Positions 27,945-37,021 of a DNA stretch of 52,747 nt are shown here, one piece after another. Positions within the stretch are counted from its first letter, which is position 1. Every line of letters starts with the position of its first letter. The notes below the pieces were generated by a model. The model saw only the letters and a list, made by a program, of their open reading frames with translations. It did not search any database and was not told where the DNA came from. Source of the DNA: Burkholderiaceae bacterium (GTDB lineage: Bacteria > Pseudomonadota > Gammaproteobacteria > Burkholderiales > WYBJ01); the NCBI GenBank assembly GCA_011525945.1, contig WYBJ01000304.1, forward strand, positions 1 to 52,747, read 5' to 3'. Both the position numbers and the translations under genes were made by a program.

Positions 27945-28865
27945 TCAGCGCTCGGGCGCGAGCAGGAAATCGCACACCGCCTCGACCTGATCCGCAGCCA
28001 TCAGCGCCGGCGCATGACCCACTCCTGCCAACTCGATGAGTCGGGTACGTGGACCGCGCCGGGTCATCTCCGCCGCGGTGGCGGGCAACAGCACATCGGA
28101 CTCCATGCCGCGCACCGTCAGCACGGGACAATCGATCCGATCCCACAATGCCCACAGATCGACGTCTTGCAGCCGCGGCGCCGCAAACGCGGCGGCAATA
28201 CCAGGGTCATAGCCCATGACGAAGCTTCCATCCGCCTCGCGGCGTACATTGTGCTCGGTGAGGTGCCGCCACTGCGCATCGGTTAGCGGGCCGAACGGCG
28301 CCGACACGATTCGCACGTAACGCTCGGCGTCATCCAGGCTCGCGAACCGTGGCGCGTTGCCGACGTAAAGCGCGATGCGCGCCAGCGCCGCCTTGGGCAC
28401 GAATGGGCCGACGTCGTTCAATACCAGGCGACGAATCGGATTGCCCGGCTGCGCGGCGAGCACGATACCGATCAACCCGCCCATGGACGTGCCCACCCAG
28501 TCGATGCGGGCATCGGGCCCAAGGTGCCCGGTGGCGCGCGCGATCAACGCCGTCATATCCGCCAGGTATTGCGGGTAGGCGTAGTCGTCCTTGCGCGCGA
28601 GCCAGTCACTTTGGCCGCGTCCGACCACATCGGGGCAGATCACGCGGCAGCGCGACTCCAGCGCGAGCGCTAGCCAGTCGAAATCGCGCGCGTTGCGGGT
28701 CAGTCCGTGAACACAGATCACCACCCGCGGCGAGGCCGCATCGCCCCATTCGGTATAGCTCAGCCGATGGAAGCCGCTGGACGAAAGTCCGAGCAAGAAC
28801 TTGCGCGACAGGGGCACGTGCGGACGCTCCCGGCGGGTTGGCGCGTGTGCGCGGGGCTCCATCAT
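27945..28865 (-). CDS. Alpha/beta-fold hydrolase
   Basis: A 306-residue hydrolase. It shows the oxyanion region ICVHGLTRNARDFDWL, the nucleophile elbow WVGTSMGGLIG with catalytic Ser, a candidate acid in RGMESDVLLP, and the late His in GVGHAPALM. Substrate unknown; carboxylesterases and C-C hydrolases are alternatives. The start at 28865 is the first of two adjacent ATGs and has no good ribosome site, so the true N-terminus could be shorter. Confidence 0.9.
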   Translation of the reverse strand: MMEPRAHAPTRRERPHVPLSRKFLLGLSSSGFHRLSYTEWGDAASPRVVICVHGLTRNARDFDWLALALESRCRVICPDVVGRGQSDWLARKDDYAYPQYLADMTALIARATGHLGPDARIDWVGTSMGGLIGIVLAAQPGNPIRRLVLNDVGPFVPKAALARIALYVGNAPRFASLDDAERYVRIVSAPFGPLTDAQWRHLTEHNVRREADGSFVMGYDPGIAAAFAAPRLQDVDLWALWDRIDCPVLTVRGMESDVLLPATAAEMTRRGPRTRLIELAGVGHAPALMAADQVEAVCDFLLAPER

Positions 28866-29236
28866 CGCGCGATTCGGCGTGCGCTACAACGTGCCGATGC
28901 CCGCAAGCATCGCCGCGGGGAATAAAGCGCCGGCCGCCCGTGTATATCGAGCCGGGAATCGAAGCCGGTGTACACGGCTCGCTCGAATGAACGGGAGGTC
29001 GCCTTGGGCCGTTGCGTTGCGCCTGGACATGGATCTGCCTTCGCCTCTTGCCCGACGGCGGCGACGAACGTAACCGGAAAGCGCGCGGGAAACGGCCGCG
29101 CCGGCACGCGAGCAGGATCTGCACGCGACCAACCCAAGGCGCGACGAAGCGCGGGCAGGTGTTGAGTTTTGCGCGTGCCCGATGCACCATCGGGCGCGCT
29201 TTCGTGCTGGCCATCAACCGTGAGAAGGAGTGCCGT
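28866..29236. other. Intergenic region, no gene seen
   Basis: About 370 bp between the divergent hydrolase and cytochrome c' genes. Open frames here are Arg-rich and without features. A promoter for the cytochrome gene is expected but not identified. Confidence 0.45.
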
Positions 29237-29698
29237 ATGAGAAGGAGCTGCGTCATTGCCGCCGTGATCGCCGCGGTCGGAATCGGGAGCACGTTCGAGG
29301 CGGCCGCGCAACAAAGAAAGCCCGAGGACAACATCAAGATGCGCAAGGCCGCGTTCACGGTGATGAGTTGGAATTTCGGTGTGCTCGCGGCGATGGCGAA
29401 GGGGCAGCGTCCTTACGATCAGGCGGAAGCGGTCAAGCGCGCCGAGACAGTCTCCTTGGTGAGCCACCTGCCATTCGAGGGATTTCCCAAGGGAAGCGAA
29501 TCCGGCCTCGATACGCGTGCGCTACCCGAAGTGTGGAGCAACCCGGACAAGTTCAAGACAAACCAGGAACGGCTGCAAGCGGAGACCGCGAAGCTGGTCC
29601 AGGCCGCCAAGAGCGGTGACGCGGGCCAGCTCAAGTCCCAGGTCGGGGCGACTGCGAAGGCCTGCTCGAACTGCCACGAAGACTTCCGCCGCAAATAA
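29237..29698 (+). CDS. Cytochrome c' (c-prime family)
   Basis: A 153-residue exported haem protein. A signal peptide (about 1-24, cut near AAAQ) is followed by the four-helix c' body and a C-terminal haem motif, CSNCH, at residues 143-147. Cytochromes c' bind NO or CO at a five-coordinate haem and can protect against nitrosative stress. The ATG at 29237 follows GAAGGAG. It stands alone, so no partner can be inferred. Confidence 0.93.
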   Translation: MRRSCVIAAVIAAVGIGSTFEAAAQQRKPEDNIKMRKAAFTVMSWNFGVLAAMAKGQRPYDQAEAVKRAETVSLVSHLPFEGFPKGSESGLDTRALPEVWSNPDKFKTNQERLQAETAKLVQAAKSGDAGQLKSQVGATAKACSNCHEDFRRK

Positions 29699-29935
29699 AA
29701 GCCGCTGTAACGCACGCATCGCGAGCGCTTGGCGCGTTGCTCGCTTTTCGTAGCCGCCACGGCGCTATGCGGCGTCGAGGCTCTCCCGGAGCGGGCCTCC
29801 CCCGTGCCACGCGAGTGTACGCGCGGCGCGCCTGCGCGCCCTATGCGTTCGTCAAGCTGTTGATCGAAGGCGACAAAGCCGGTACCCTAGGTTGCTTTTT
29901 CGCAGGCACATATTGGCAGGTATAAGGAGACCGTC
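29699..29935. other. Intergenic region, no gene seen
   Basis: About 240 bp upstream of the YqjD-like gene. No gene or clear terminator was identified; a ribosome site AAGGAG near 29925 belongs to the next gene. Confidence 0.4.
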
Positions 29936-30250
29936 ATGCCCGATCTCGGCAACGAAGCGTCGAAGGACAAACTCGTGCAGGATTTCAAGCTGGTGATTGC
30001 CGATGCGGAAGAACTGCTGCGGGCAACCGCGGCCCAGGCGGGCGAGAAAGTGACGGCCGCGCGCGAGCGCATTCAGGATCGCATCCATACCGCAAAAATC
30101 CGAGTAGCCGAGGCTGAAGAGGCCCTGATGGTGAGAACGCGCGCGGCGGCGCGCGTGACCGACGAATTCGTGCACGACAAGCCCTGGTATGCCGTGGGCA
30201 TCGCCGCCGGCGTCGGGCTCATCATCGGCATGCTGATCGGGCGCCGCTGA
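29936..30250 (+). CDS. YqjD/ElaB-like (DUF883) ribosome-associated membrane-anchored protein
   Basis: A 104-residue protein. A charged amphipathic region (LVQDFKLVIADAEELL and helical repeats with REEI-like spacing) is followed by a C-terminal transmembrane helix, WYAVGIAAGVGLIIGMLIG, closed by RR. E. coli YqjD and ElaB bind stationary-phase ribosomes at the membrane. It is the first of a four-gene set with YqjE- and YqjK-like proteins. The start has the ribosome site AAGGAG. Confidence 0.9.
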   Translation: MPDLGNEASKDKLVQDFKLVIADAEELLRATAAQAGEKVTAARERIQDRIHTAKIRVAEAEEALMVRTRAAARVTDEFVHDKPWYAVGIAAGVGLIIGMLIGRR

Positions 30251-30255
30251 CCGTG

Positions 30256-30651
30256 ATGGCGCACGAGTCCGGTGGGGAGCGTGCGTCGCCCCCGGGCGTC
30301 CTCGCTTCGCTGCGCGGACTGGCCGCGACCGCGCTCGCGTTCGCCCAGGCGCGCCTGCAGCTCGTCTCCAATGAGCTGGAGGAGCAGGGGGTACGCGCGC
30401 TGCAAATGCTCGTCCTGGGGGCTATCGCGCTGTTCTGCGCTGCCACCGGCGTGCTGTTGTTGACAGCCTGGATCGTCATCGCGCTGTGGGATCAATATCG
30501 CCTGGTGACGGTCGGTGTTCTTGCCTTGCTCTACTTTGCCGGTTGCGCGCTGGCGCTACGGGCGCTCAAGACCAGGGCCGCCGCGCGACCGAAGTTATTC
30601 GCGTCGAGTCTGGCCGAGCTCAAGCGCGACCGCGATTTGCTGCAGTCATGA
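30256..30651 (+). CDS. YqjE-like phage-holin-superfamily membrane protein
   Basis: A 131-residue inner-membrane protein with two hydrophobic helices (about 50-75 and 85-105), an amphipathic N-terminal helix (ALAFAQARLQLVSNELEEQG) and a basic tail ending LAELKRDRDLLQS. It belongs to the YqjE/DUF1469 family found next to YqjD. The ATG at 30256 is preferred over a GTG at 30253. Its stop overlaps the next start (ATGA). Confidence 0.85.
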   Translation: MAHESGGERASPPGVLASLRGLAATALAFAQARLQLVSNELEEQGVRALQMLVLGAIALFCAATGVLLLTAWIVIALWDQYRLVTVGVLALLYFAGCALALRALKTRAAARPKLFASSLAELKRDRDLLQS

Positions 30652-30947
30652 TGCAGACCTCGCTTACGCGCGTGCTGGTCGAGCGCGAGCGCTTACGCGG
30701 CCGCATCGAGGGGCAGCGGCATGACCTCGCACGCTATGCCCGGAGCGTGGAAAAGCCGGCGGCATTGATCGATCGGGTGCTGCAAGCCGGCCGCTTTCTG
30801 TACGCACACCCGGCTGTCACCCTCGCGGCTGGCGCGGCGGTGCTCGTTCTGCGCGGCCGCACGCTGCTGGGTTGGGCGACTCGCGGCTTTGCTTTCTGGC
30901 GACTCGTGCGGCGCGTGCGGACGCTGCTGCGTTACGCCGGCTACTGA
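30648..30947 (+). CDS. YqjK-like small protein
   Basis: A 99-residue basic protein overlapping the YqjE-like gene by 4 bp. It has a charged N-terminal helix (LVERERLRGRIEGQRHDLARYA) and a hydrophobic segment (FLYAHPAVTLAAGAAVLVLRGR). The position and profile match YqjK, but sequence similarity is low and I rate the name by context. Confidence 0.75.
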   Translation: MMQTSLTRVLVERERLRGRIEGQRHDLARYARSVEKPAALIDRVLQAGRFLYAHPAVTLAAGAAVLVLRGRTLLGWATRGFAFWRLVRRVRTLLRYAGY

Positions 30948-30956
30948 TCGCTGCGT

Positions 30957-31295
30957 ATGGCGCGCACATTGGTCCGCCGGATCAGGGCAAAGAGCGTCGC
31001 TGTGTTGCGCTCGGCGCAGGATCTCACGGCGCGCGAGAAGCGCCATCTCTTGAACGAGATTTTGCAGGTGCGCGGCCTCATGCCGCTGCTGATGAAGCAG
31101 CGCAACAAGGGGCGCTGGAGCGCAGAGGATCGCGCCGAGCTACGCGGCCATCTGCGCCGCTTGTCGCATCTGAGCCCTTACCTCATCGTGCTCGCATTGC
31201 CCGGCTCGTTCGTGCTGTTGCCGGCGCTGGCGTGGTGGCTGGATCGGCGCCGCACGCGCAGCCGTCGCGGTCAGGGTGTCGAGACCCGGGTCTGA
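30957..31295 (+). CDS. Small membrane protein, weakly LETM1-like
   Basis: A 112-residue protein. The N-terminal half is basic and helical (DLTAREKRHLLNEILQVRGLMPLLMK). The C-terminal half has one membrane segment, LSPYLIVLALPGSFVLLPALAWW, with the PGS-LP pattern that recalls LETM1-type membrane segments. It is 9 bp after the YqjK-like gene and is probably co-transcribed. Function unknown. Confidence 0.65.
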   Translation: MARTLVRRIRAKSVAVLRSAQDLTAREKRHLLNEILQVRGLMPLLMKQRNKGRWSAEDRAELRGHLRRLSHLSPYLIVLALPGSFVLLPALAWWLDRRRTRSRRGQGVETRV

Positions 31296-31336
31296 TCGCG
31301 CGCCGCTGCGGCGCTATCGCGGCGCCCGGCACCAGA

Positions 31337-32560
31337 TCACTTTCTGCCGACACGGCGAAGGTACACGGCCATCTCGCGTACGTTCTCCGCTTCCGCGCGT
31401 TGCGCGTCACGCCAGACCTCCGCATCGCGCGCGAGGCGCCACAGATGCCGCTCGATATTGTCCCGGTCGATGCGTACATCGGACAAGGGCGAACCGTTTC
31501 CCCGGTGGCCAGCGACGACGAGGCGCAGAATGTAATCGCCGAGCGCCGGGCTGTAATGCGACGATTCCTGGTACCACTTCATCCTGGTCTCGAGGTCACC
31601 GAGCCTGGGTATGGCTTCCGTCGTGGGGAAATGAAAGCCGCTGAAATCCCACAAGATGATCGGCGCATGCGTTGCGGGCGCCTGCGGTTCTGGCGCGATG
31701 GCGTTCACAAGCTCGCGTTTCCAGTCCTGAAACAGCGGCCACCAGCCCACGCGCCGATACCACTCCAGATAGCGGGCATGTACCGGCGAGATGAACAAGC
31801 GCAGCTCGATGTCGTGCGCGCGCGCGTATGCAACGAGGTGTTTGAACGATTGCATCGCCGCGCGCCGGCGCGGGTCTGTGTTCCACCGAGTCGTCGTTGC
31901 GGCGGGGGGGAAGAGTTGCGCGAGCCGGGCGTAAAAATTCCTGATCTCGGCAGTCCACACGAGACCGCGCTGACCGTCGAGTTCCTTCAAGACGGTCTCG
32001 AATGACGGCCTGGACAGCGCCGACCGAGGCGCGAGGAGTTGCGCAGTCGCGCTCGCGAGCGCCGTAGGCGAGAAGTAGACGAGGAGCCGGGCAAGCCACG
32101 CGGGCTGTGAGCGCGAGTTGCCCGCCAGCGCTGCCGCGTGAAAGTCGCTCCGCCCGCCGCCGAGAAATGCCTCGAGGTCGAGCCCGATCACAGCCTTGCG
32201 CAGGTGCGAAACCGTGTTCGCATGAATCAATAGCAGGCGCATCTGATCGACCTGGACCCCGCCCAGCGCCAGGTTGAAAACAGGTGCATCCTCGGCTGAG
32301 AAGGCGGGATGGCCGGAATCCAGCGCTGACATAGCCCGTGACGTGCCCAGAATGACCGTGCGTGGCCGGATGTGACGCACCGCGAACGCTTTGCGCCAGA
32401 ACGCCCCGGCGTGCTCGGTTGCGTCGACCTCGCTTTCGATGTCGGCCGGGCGATCTGCGTTCAGTCCGTAGGGATCGACGCGGGCGCACAGGGTAAGCAC
32501 CGCCGCGGCAAGCGTGCCGGTCACAACTGCGACGATCACGAGATACCGCTTGGCAGTCAT
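31337..32560 (-). CDS. SGNH/AlgJ-like periplasmic protein partnered with an MBOAT acyltransferase
   Basis: A 407-residue protein with one N-terminal membrane anchor (about 5-25). It has a candidate nucleophile in VILGTSRAMSALDSGHP and a late catalytic His in ESSHYSPALGD. This is the pattern of SGNH-fold acetyltransferase partners that accept an acyl group from a membrane O-acyltransferase. It lies 6 bp after the MBOAT gene and is translated from the same strand. Substrate (a glycan of unknown type) is inferred. Confidence 0.78.
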   Translation of the reverse strand: MTAKRYLVIVAVVTGTLAAAVLTLCARVDPYGLNADRPADIESEVDATEHAGAFWRKAFAVRHIRPRTVILGTSRAMSALDSGHPAFSAEDAPVFNLALGGVQVDQMRLLLIHANTVSHLRKAVIGLDLEAFLGGGRSDFHAAALAGNSRSQPAWLARLLVYFSPTALASATAQLLAPRSALSRPSFETVLKELDGQRGLVWTAEIRNFYARLAQLFPPAATTTRWNTDPRRRAAMQSFKHLVAYARAHDIELRLFISPVHARYLEWYRRVGWWPLFQDWKRELVNAIAPEPQAPATHAPIILWDFSGFHFPTTEAIPRLGDLETRMKWYQESSHYSPALGDYILRLVVAGHRGNGSPLSDVRIDRDNIERHLWRLARDAEVWRDAQRAEAENVREMAVYLRRVGRK

Positions 32561-32566
32561 TACGGC

Positions 32567-34198
32567 TCAGAACTGGAAATAGAGAAATTCGCTGATGCCG
32601 CTCATGCTCATGAGGCCGGTAACGAGCAGCAGTGCGGTGGCGATCGCCCAGCCACGATCGAGCCGCCACATCAGCGCCGGCACGGTCGGCCTCGCCGCAG
32701 CGGCCGAAATGAATGCTTGCGTATGCGCCATGATCTGACGTGTATTGGGTGCAAACCAGGCGATCAGCAGCAGGCCGCCGATCCAGAGCAACTGCGCCTT
32801 GCTGATCAGTACGCCCGCGTTGCCGGCTTCCGTGAGCCCGCGCGGCACCTGCGAATCGATCGTGGCTACATGGGTAAAGATCCAGCGTCGCAACGTTATC
32901 GGCAATCCCCAATCCTGCTCCACCAACCAGCGCGCCGCGGCTGCGATCTGCATCAGCCACGGTGGCGGGATCGATGTTCCATTCAACCCGGCCATGCCGC
33001 GCAGAATCGTCACGGCCGATGGCAGATCGTCGGCCCGGAACAACACCCAGCCGACAAACACCGCCACGAACGTGATGGCGGCGCCGATGGCGACTTCGAT
33101 TCGCTTAAGCCAACTCGGACCTCCGCTCAGGCGCGCGCGCAGATCGCGCCAGGCATGGTTGATCATCAGCAGCGCGCCGTGGAACGCCCCCCACGCAACG
33201 AAAGTCCAGGCGGCTCCGTGCCACAAGCCCCCGAGCAGCATCGTCACGAGCAAGTTCGTATAGCGACGCACCGTTGCGCGCCGACTTCCGCCGAGCGCAA
33301 AGTAAAGATACTGGCGCAGGAAGCGGGCGAGCGTGATGTGCCAGCGGCGCCAGAATTCGATGATGCTGGTGGCCTTGTATGGCGACTCGAAGTTCACCGG
33401 CAGGGAGATTCCGAACATCTTGGACAATCCGACCGCCATATCGGAATAAGCGGAGAAGTCGAAGTAAAGTTGCAGTCCGAAGGCCAGTGCCGCGGCCCAG
33501 GCTTCCAGTACCCCCGGCGCATAGCCCTGGGATGCGCCGTCGAATACGGGCGCCGCATGCGGCGCGATGCCGTCGGCGAGCACGGTTTTCTTGAATAGGC
33601 CGATCGCAAGCAGGCTCAGGCCGGCCGCCACGTTTTCCAAATCGAGCCGGTAGCGGCGCTCGTTCGTGAACTGCGGCATCATTTCGCGGTGGTGCAGGAT
33701 CGGCCCTGCGATGAGGTGCGGGAAGTAGGTGACGAACAGTGCGTAGTGAATGAAGCGGTAATGCACCGGATCGCGATAGACGTCGACCAGGTAGGCGATC
33801 TGCGTGAATGTGAAGAACGAAATGCCGAGCGGCAGCACGATGGCATCGAAGTGCCAACCCAGATCGAGCAATGCGGTTGCGTTGGCGGCGACGAAGCCCG
33901 CGTATTTGAAGTAGCCGAGCAAACCGAGATTGGCCGCTACCGCCGCGGCGAGCAGCCATCGGTTACGTATGCAAGCCCCTCCGCCACGTCGAGCGATTCT
34001 TTCGCCCGCGAGGTAGTTGAAGGCAATCGAGCCGATCAACAGCGGCACGTGGCGCCAGTCCCACCAGCCATAAAAGACGATCGACGCGCCCACGAGCCAC
34101 GGTACGACGAGTCGCGCGCGCCGGTTGGCGAGGATGAAGCAGCCGCTGAGAACGACCGGCAGGAAAACGAACAGGAAAGGGTGGGAGTTGAACAGCAC
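32567..34198 (-). CDS. MBOAT-family O-acyltransferase (AlgI-like)
   Basis: A 543-residue polytopic membrane protein. It begins MLFNSHPFLFVFLPVVL, the common start of this family, and shows the core SAYSDMAVGLSKMFGISLP, SIIEFWRRWHITLARFLRQYL and LLGGLWHGAAWTFVAWG with the conserved catalytic His in LWHGAAW. It moves acyl groups across the membrane for O-acetylation of a polysaccharide. No alginate or cellulose genes are nearby, so the target glycan is unknown. Start codon is GTG at 34198. Confidence 0.93.
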   Translation of the reverse strand: MLFNSHPFLFVFLPVVLSGCFILANRRARLVVPWLVGASIVFYGWWDWRHVPLLIGSIAFNYLAGERIARRGGGACIRNRWLLAAAVAANLGLLGYFKYAGFVAANATALLDLGWHFDAIVLPLGISFFTFTQIAYLVDVYRDPVHYRFIHYALFVTYFPHLIAGPILHHREMMPQFTNERRYRLDLENVAAGLSLLAIGLFKKTVLADGIAPHAAPVFDGASQGYAPGVLEAWAAALAFGLQLYFDFSAYSDMAVGLSKMFGISLPVNFESPYKATSIIEFWRRWHITLARFLRQYLYFALGGSRRATVRRYTNLLVTMLLGGLWHGAAWTFVAWGAFHGALLMINHAWRDLRARLSGGPSWLKRIEVAIGAAITFVAVFVGWVLFRADDLPSAVTILRGMAGLNGTSIPPPWLMQIAAAARWLVEQDWGLPITLRRWIFTHVATIDSQVPRGLTEAGNAGVLISKAQLLWIGGLLLIAWFAPNTRQIMAHTQAFISAAAARPTVPALMWRLDRGWAIATALLLVTGLMSMSGISEFLYFQF

Positions 34199-34524
34199 GA
34201 AATCTGCGCGCTTCGAGGCGCCAGTGGGCCACAGTGTCGGATCGGAGCCGCACGCGGCGTCGACAGCCGGAGCAAGCCGATGTCCGCGCAGTATTCAGGT
34301 TCCGCCTGTCATAGTCAATCGATCGTGCACGCGAATAGCAGCCCGGCGTTCCGCGGCTGGCGTGCGGTGAGCTGCAACGGATATCGGCCCGAAGTATTCC
34401 TTGGCGGACGGCGAAGCTGACAACCGCGGCGGAATTTGTTAACGTAAATCGGGGCGATGCGCGATCTGCGGCCGGTAACAACGCGGCCGGATGCGCCGGG
34501 GGATCTGATCTGGGTGCGATCACT
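34199..34524. other. Divergent intergenic region, no gene seen
   Basis: About 325 bp between the MBOAT gene and the DUF2802 gene. It presumably holds the two divergent promoters, but none is obvious by eye. Confidence 0.4.
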
Positions 34525-34872
34525 TTGACATGGTCACAGGTAGCTGTTGTCGCGCTGCTGGCGATTGGCCTGTATGTCGTGGAATTGTTCGCGTTCATGC
34601 GGGCGACGCGCCGCCAGGCCGAGCAAGAAAGGAGCGCACGCGAGCGGCTCGATGCGCAAGGAACGGAAATCGACGCCCTTCGCGAGCGCATCGATGGGCT
34701 CGAGACGGCGATCGACAGTCTGCGGCGGATGCCGCAGACTTCGGGACAGTATCGCGAAGCCGTCGACATGGCCGAGCGGGGCGCGGATGCCGCTGCGGTG
34801 GCCGAAAGCTGCGGGATCTCGCGCGCCGAAGCGGATTTGATCGTGGCGCTCTACCGCTCCCGGGCGGCCTGA
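34525..34872 (+). CDS. DUF2802 family protein
   Basis: A 115-residue protein with an N-terminal membrane helix (QVAVVALLAIGLYVVELFAF), a coiled-coil-like stretch (RERIDGLETAIDSLRRM) and a C-terminal helix-turn-helix-like AAAVAESCGISRAEADLIVALY. The family is uncharacterised. The start is a TTG at 34525 without a clear ribosome site, so the N-terminus is uncertain. The next gene starts about 30 bp later. Confidence 0.7.
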   Translation: MTWSQVAVVALLAIGLYVVELFAFMRATRRQAEQERSARERLDAQGTEIDALRERIDGLETAIDSLRRMPQTSGQYREAVDMAERGADAAAVAESCGISRAEADLIVALYRSRAA

Positions 34873-34903
34873 TGGTGTGTTTGCCCATGACCGGTTCGCA
34901 ATC

Positions 34904-35725
34904 GTGAGCACGGTCGATTCCGTTCCGCACCAGGCGCTGCGCCGCAGCCTCGCGATTCGGATCGGCGTTGCGCTCGGCGTTCTGGTGGTTGTGGCGATTC
35001 TCGCCGTGGTTGCGCTGACACGCTCCGCAACCGGCCCGAACGGCGCGTCGGCTACGGATGCGATCGTACCGGCCGCGCTTTCACAAGAGCACGCGAAGCC
35101 TTCCTCACCGGCCCTCTCCGGAGAGATTTCGCAAGCGCCGGCGGCCGCAGCATCGGGTGCGGCGCCTACAAGCGCGCCGCGCAATGCCGTTGCGGAACCT
35201 CAAGAGAGTCAGAACGGACCGGATGCGAAAGACGGCAACGAGGCAAAGCCGGCGAAAGCTGCCGCGGACCTCGACGATCCGACCGGGCGTCATGACGCCG
35301 AGAACGCGCGATCCGCGAGCAGCGAGCGCGCGCTGAAACAGGCATCCGGTGCGCACGCCGGGCCAGCGCAGCCGCACGCGATCGCTGCCGATAAACCGCA
35401 TGCGGCACGCGCTGCGCCCGCGGATTTGGATGCGGCCAAGCCCGACGAGCAAGCTGCCGCTACGGCCAGGCGTGCGCCGGCAACGAGCGCGATGTCCGCT
35501 GCTGCGGGCGCAAGCAAGCCGGCGCGCGGCCCGCATCTGCAGGCGGGCATGTTTCTACAGGCGACGAACGCGCAAGCCTTGAAGGCGAACCTGGAAGCAC
35601 AAGGCTTTCCCGTTTACATCGAATCTCGCGTCCACATCGGCCCGTTCCGCAACCGCAAGGAGGCGGAACGGGCACGCGAGAAACTGCGCGAGATGGGTGT
35701 GGCTACCGTGCTCATTGCGCAATAG
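34904..35725 (+). CDS. SPOR-domain membrane protein
   Basis: A protein of about 273 residues: an N-terminal membrane helix (LAIRIGVALGVLVVVAILAVVAL), a long Ala/Pro-rich periplasmic linker, and a C-terminal SPOR domain (LQAGMFLQATNAQALKANLEAQGFPVYIE, then VHIGPFRNRKEAERA). SPOR domains bind denuded peptidoglycan at the division site. The GTG at 34904 is preferred over a GTG at 34877, but neither has a good ribosome site. Its end overlaps the converging cobA gene by 14 bp. Confidence 0.85.
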   Translation: MSTVDSVPHQALRRSLAIRIGVALGVLVVVAILAVVALTRSATGPNGASATDAIVPAALSQEHAKPSSPALSGEISQAPAAAASGAAPTSAPRNAVAEPQESQNGPDAKDGNEAKPAKAAADLDDPTGRHDAENARSASSERALKQASGAHAGPAQPHAIAADKPHAARAAPADLDAAKPDEQAAATARRAPATSAMSAAAGASKPARGPHLQAGMFLQATNAQALKANLEAQGFPVYIESRVHIGPFRNRKEAERAREKLREMGVATVLIAQ

Positions 35726-36500
35726 CGGCGTGCTGCGGCGCGCGGGCCGCGTACTCCGCCGCCGGCGTCGTATCCGTGGCTGTGCTTGCCGCTGCGAACA
35801 CCCGACCCACGAGGATCAATGCTGGCCCGCCGCTGAGGGCTACGGCGAGCTCGTCCAGATCGGCCAGGCGCCCGCGCAGCGTGCGCGCATCCGGCAGCGA
35901 AACCGATTCACAGATCGCAACCGGCGTGTGCGCGTCATAGCCTCGTGCGAGCAGTGTCTGGCGCACGCGCGACGCTTCCCCGGCGCCCATGTAGATCGCG
36001 CTCGTACCGTCCGGTGCAAGCGCTGCGCTCCAGTCCCGCTCGGCACTGCCGGCGCCCGAGCGCGGAGTCGCAAGCGTGAGGCTGCGGCTTGCGCCGCGCC
36101 GGGTGAGCGAGACGCGCAACTGCGCCGCCGCCGCCAGCGCGGCCGTGACTCCCGGCACCACCTCGACGGCGATACCGGCCGCGGTCAAGGCGTCGATTTC
36201 TTCCTGGCTGCGGCCGAATACCATCGGGTCGCCGCCCTTGAGACGAACGACCATGCGGTACTTGCCGGCGGCAGCGACGAGACGATGGTTGATGAAGTGC
36301 TGCGCCGCCGAGTGGCGCCCGCAGCGCTTGCCGACAGCCACCTTCTTCGCGCGCGTCGCCAGTGCGATCGTTTCCGCACGCACCAGGGCATCGTGAAAAA
36401 CGATGTCGGCCTGGGCGAGCAATCGCGCGGCGCGCACAGTCAGAAGATCCACGGCGCCCGGCCCGGCGCCGACGAGATAGACCGTTGCCGGCGTGCTCAT
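35712..36500 (-). CDS. cobA: Uroporphyrinogen-III C-methyltransferase
   Basis: A 262-residue SAM-dependent methyltransferase making precorrin-2 for sirohaem, the cofactor of sulfite reductase encoded two genes upstream. Motifs are VYLVGAGPGAVDLLTVRA, VVRLKGGDPMVFGR and VVPGVTAALAAA. It lacks the oxidase/chelatase half of CysG, so precorrin-2 must be finished by other enzymes. It overlaps DUF934 by 4 bp. Confidence 0.95.
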   Translation of the reverse strand: MSTPATVYLVGAGPGAVDLLTVRAARLLAQADIVFHDALVRAETIALATRAKKVAVGKRCGRHSAAQHFINHRLVAAAGKYRMVVRLKGGDPMVFGRSQEEIDALTAAGIAVEVVPGVTAALAAAAQLRVSLTRRGASRSLTLATPRSGAGSAERDWSAALAPDGTSAIYMGAGEASRVRQTLLARGYDAHTPVAICESVSLPDARTLRGRLADLDELAVALSGGPALILVGRVFAAASTATDTTPAAEYAARAPQHAAIAQ

Positions 36501-37021
36501 GCGATCCGCCGGCGGAACAGGGGCAGCGGCTGGTCGACCGCGGCCTGGTAGGTTTCGCTGAAGTCGCCAAATGCGCGCAAGGCGCCCGCGACATCCTGGT
36601 CGCCGCGCAACTCGAATGCATCGAATCCCACCCGCTGCAGGTAGAACAACTGGTCGCGCAACACGTCGCCGATCGCACGCAGCTCGCCGCGAAAGCCGAA
36701 GCGTTGCCGCAGTAGCCGCGCGATCGAGTAGCCGCGGCCGTCGTTGAAGCGCGCGAACTCGATCGCGATGAGCGCGATGCGGTCGAGATCCGCGGCCAGT
36801 GCGCCGGGCTCGTCATCGCCTTGCAGGACGACACCGAAGGCGCCGCGCGCGGCGCCTCGTTGCTCCTTTGGCTGCTCGAGCCAGAGAGCGAGCGGGATCA
36901 ATACGCCGGCATGCTGTATACCGGACTCGAACGCGCCGTCTCGCCAATCTTTCAGAGCCGCGGCATCAAGCAGACGCCAATGCTCGCGGGTCGCGTGTCG
37001 GTGTCGGATGAGGTGAGGCAT
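36497..37021 (-). CDS. DUF934 protein of the sulfite-reductase operon
   Basis: A 174-residue protein beginning MPHLIRH, with a RLLRQRFGFRGELRAIGDVL segment typical of DUF934. These proteins occur next to CysI/CysH-type genes and are thought to aid sulfite reduction; a proven activity is lacking. It overlaps the end of the sulfite reductase gene by 56 bp and the start of cobA by 4 bp. Confidence 0.9.
   Translation of the reverse strand: MPHLIRHRHATREHWRLLDAAALKDWRDGAFESGIQHAGVLIPLALWLEQPKEQRGAARGAFGVVLQGDDEPGALAADLDRIALIAIEFARFNDGRGYSIARLLRQRFGFRGELRAIGDVLRDQLFYLQRVGFDAFELRGDQDVAGALRAFGDFSETYQAAVDQPLPLFRRRIA

Noticed and set aside
32372..33598. A 408-codon plus-strand frame opposite the MBOAT pair
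   Set aside because: No domain and strongly biased composition; the minus-strand genes are well supported.
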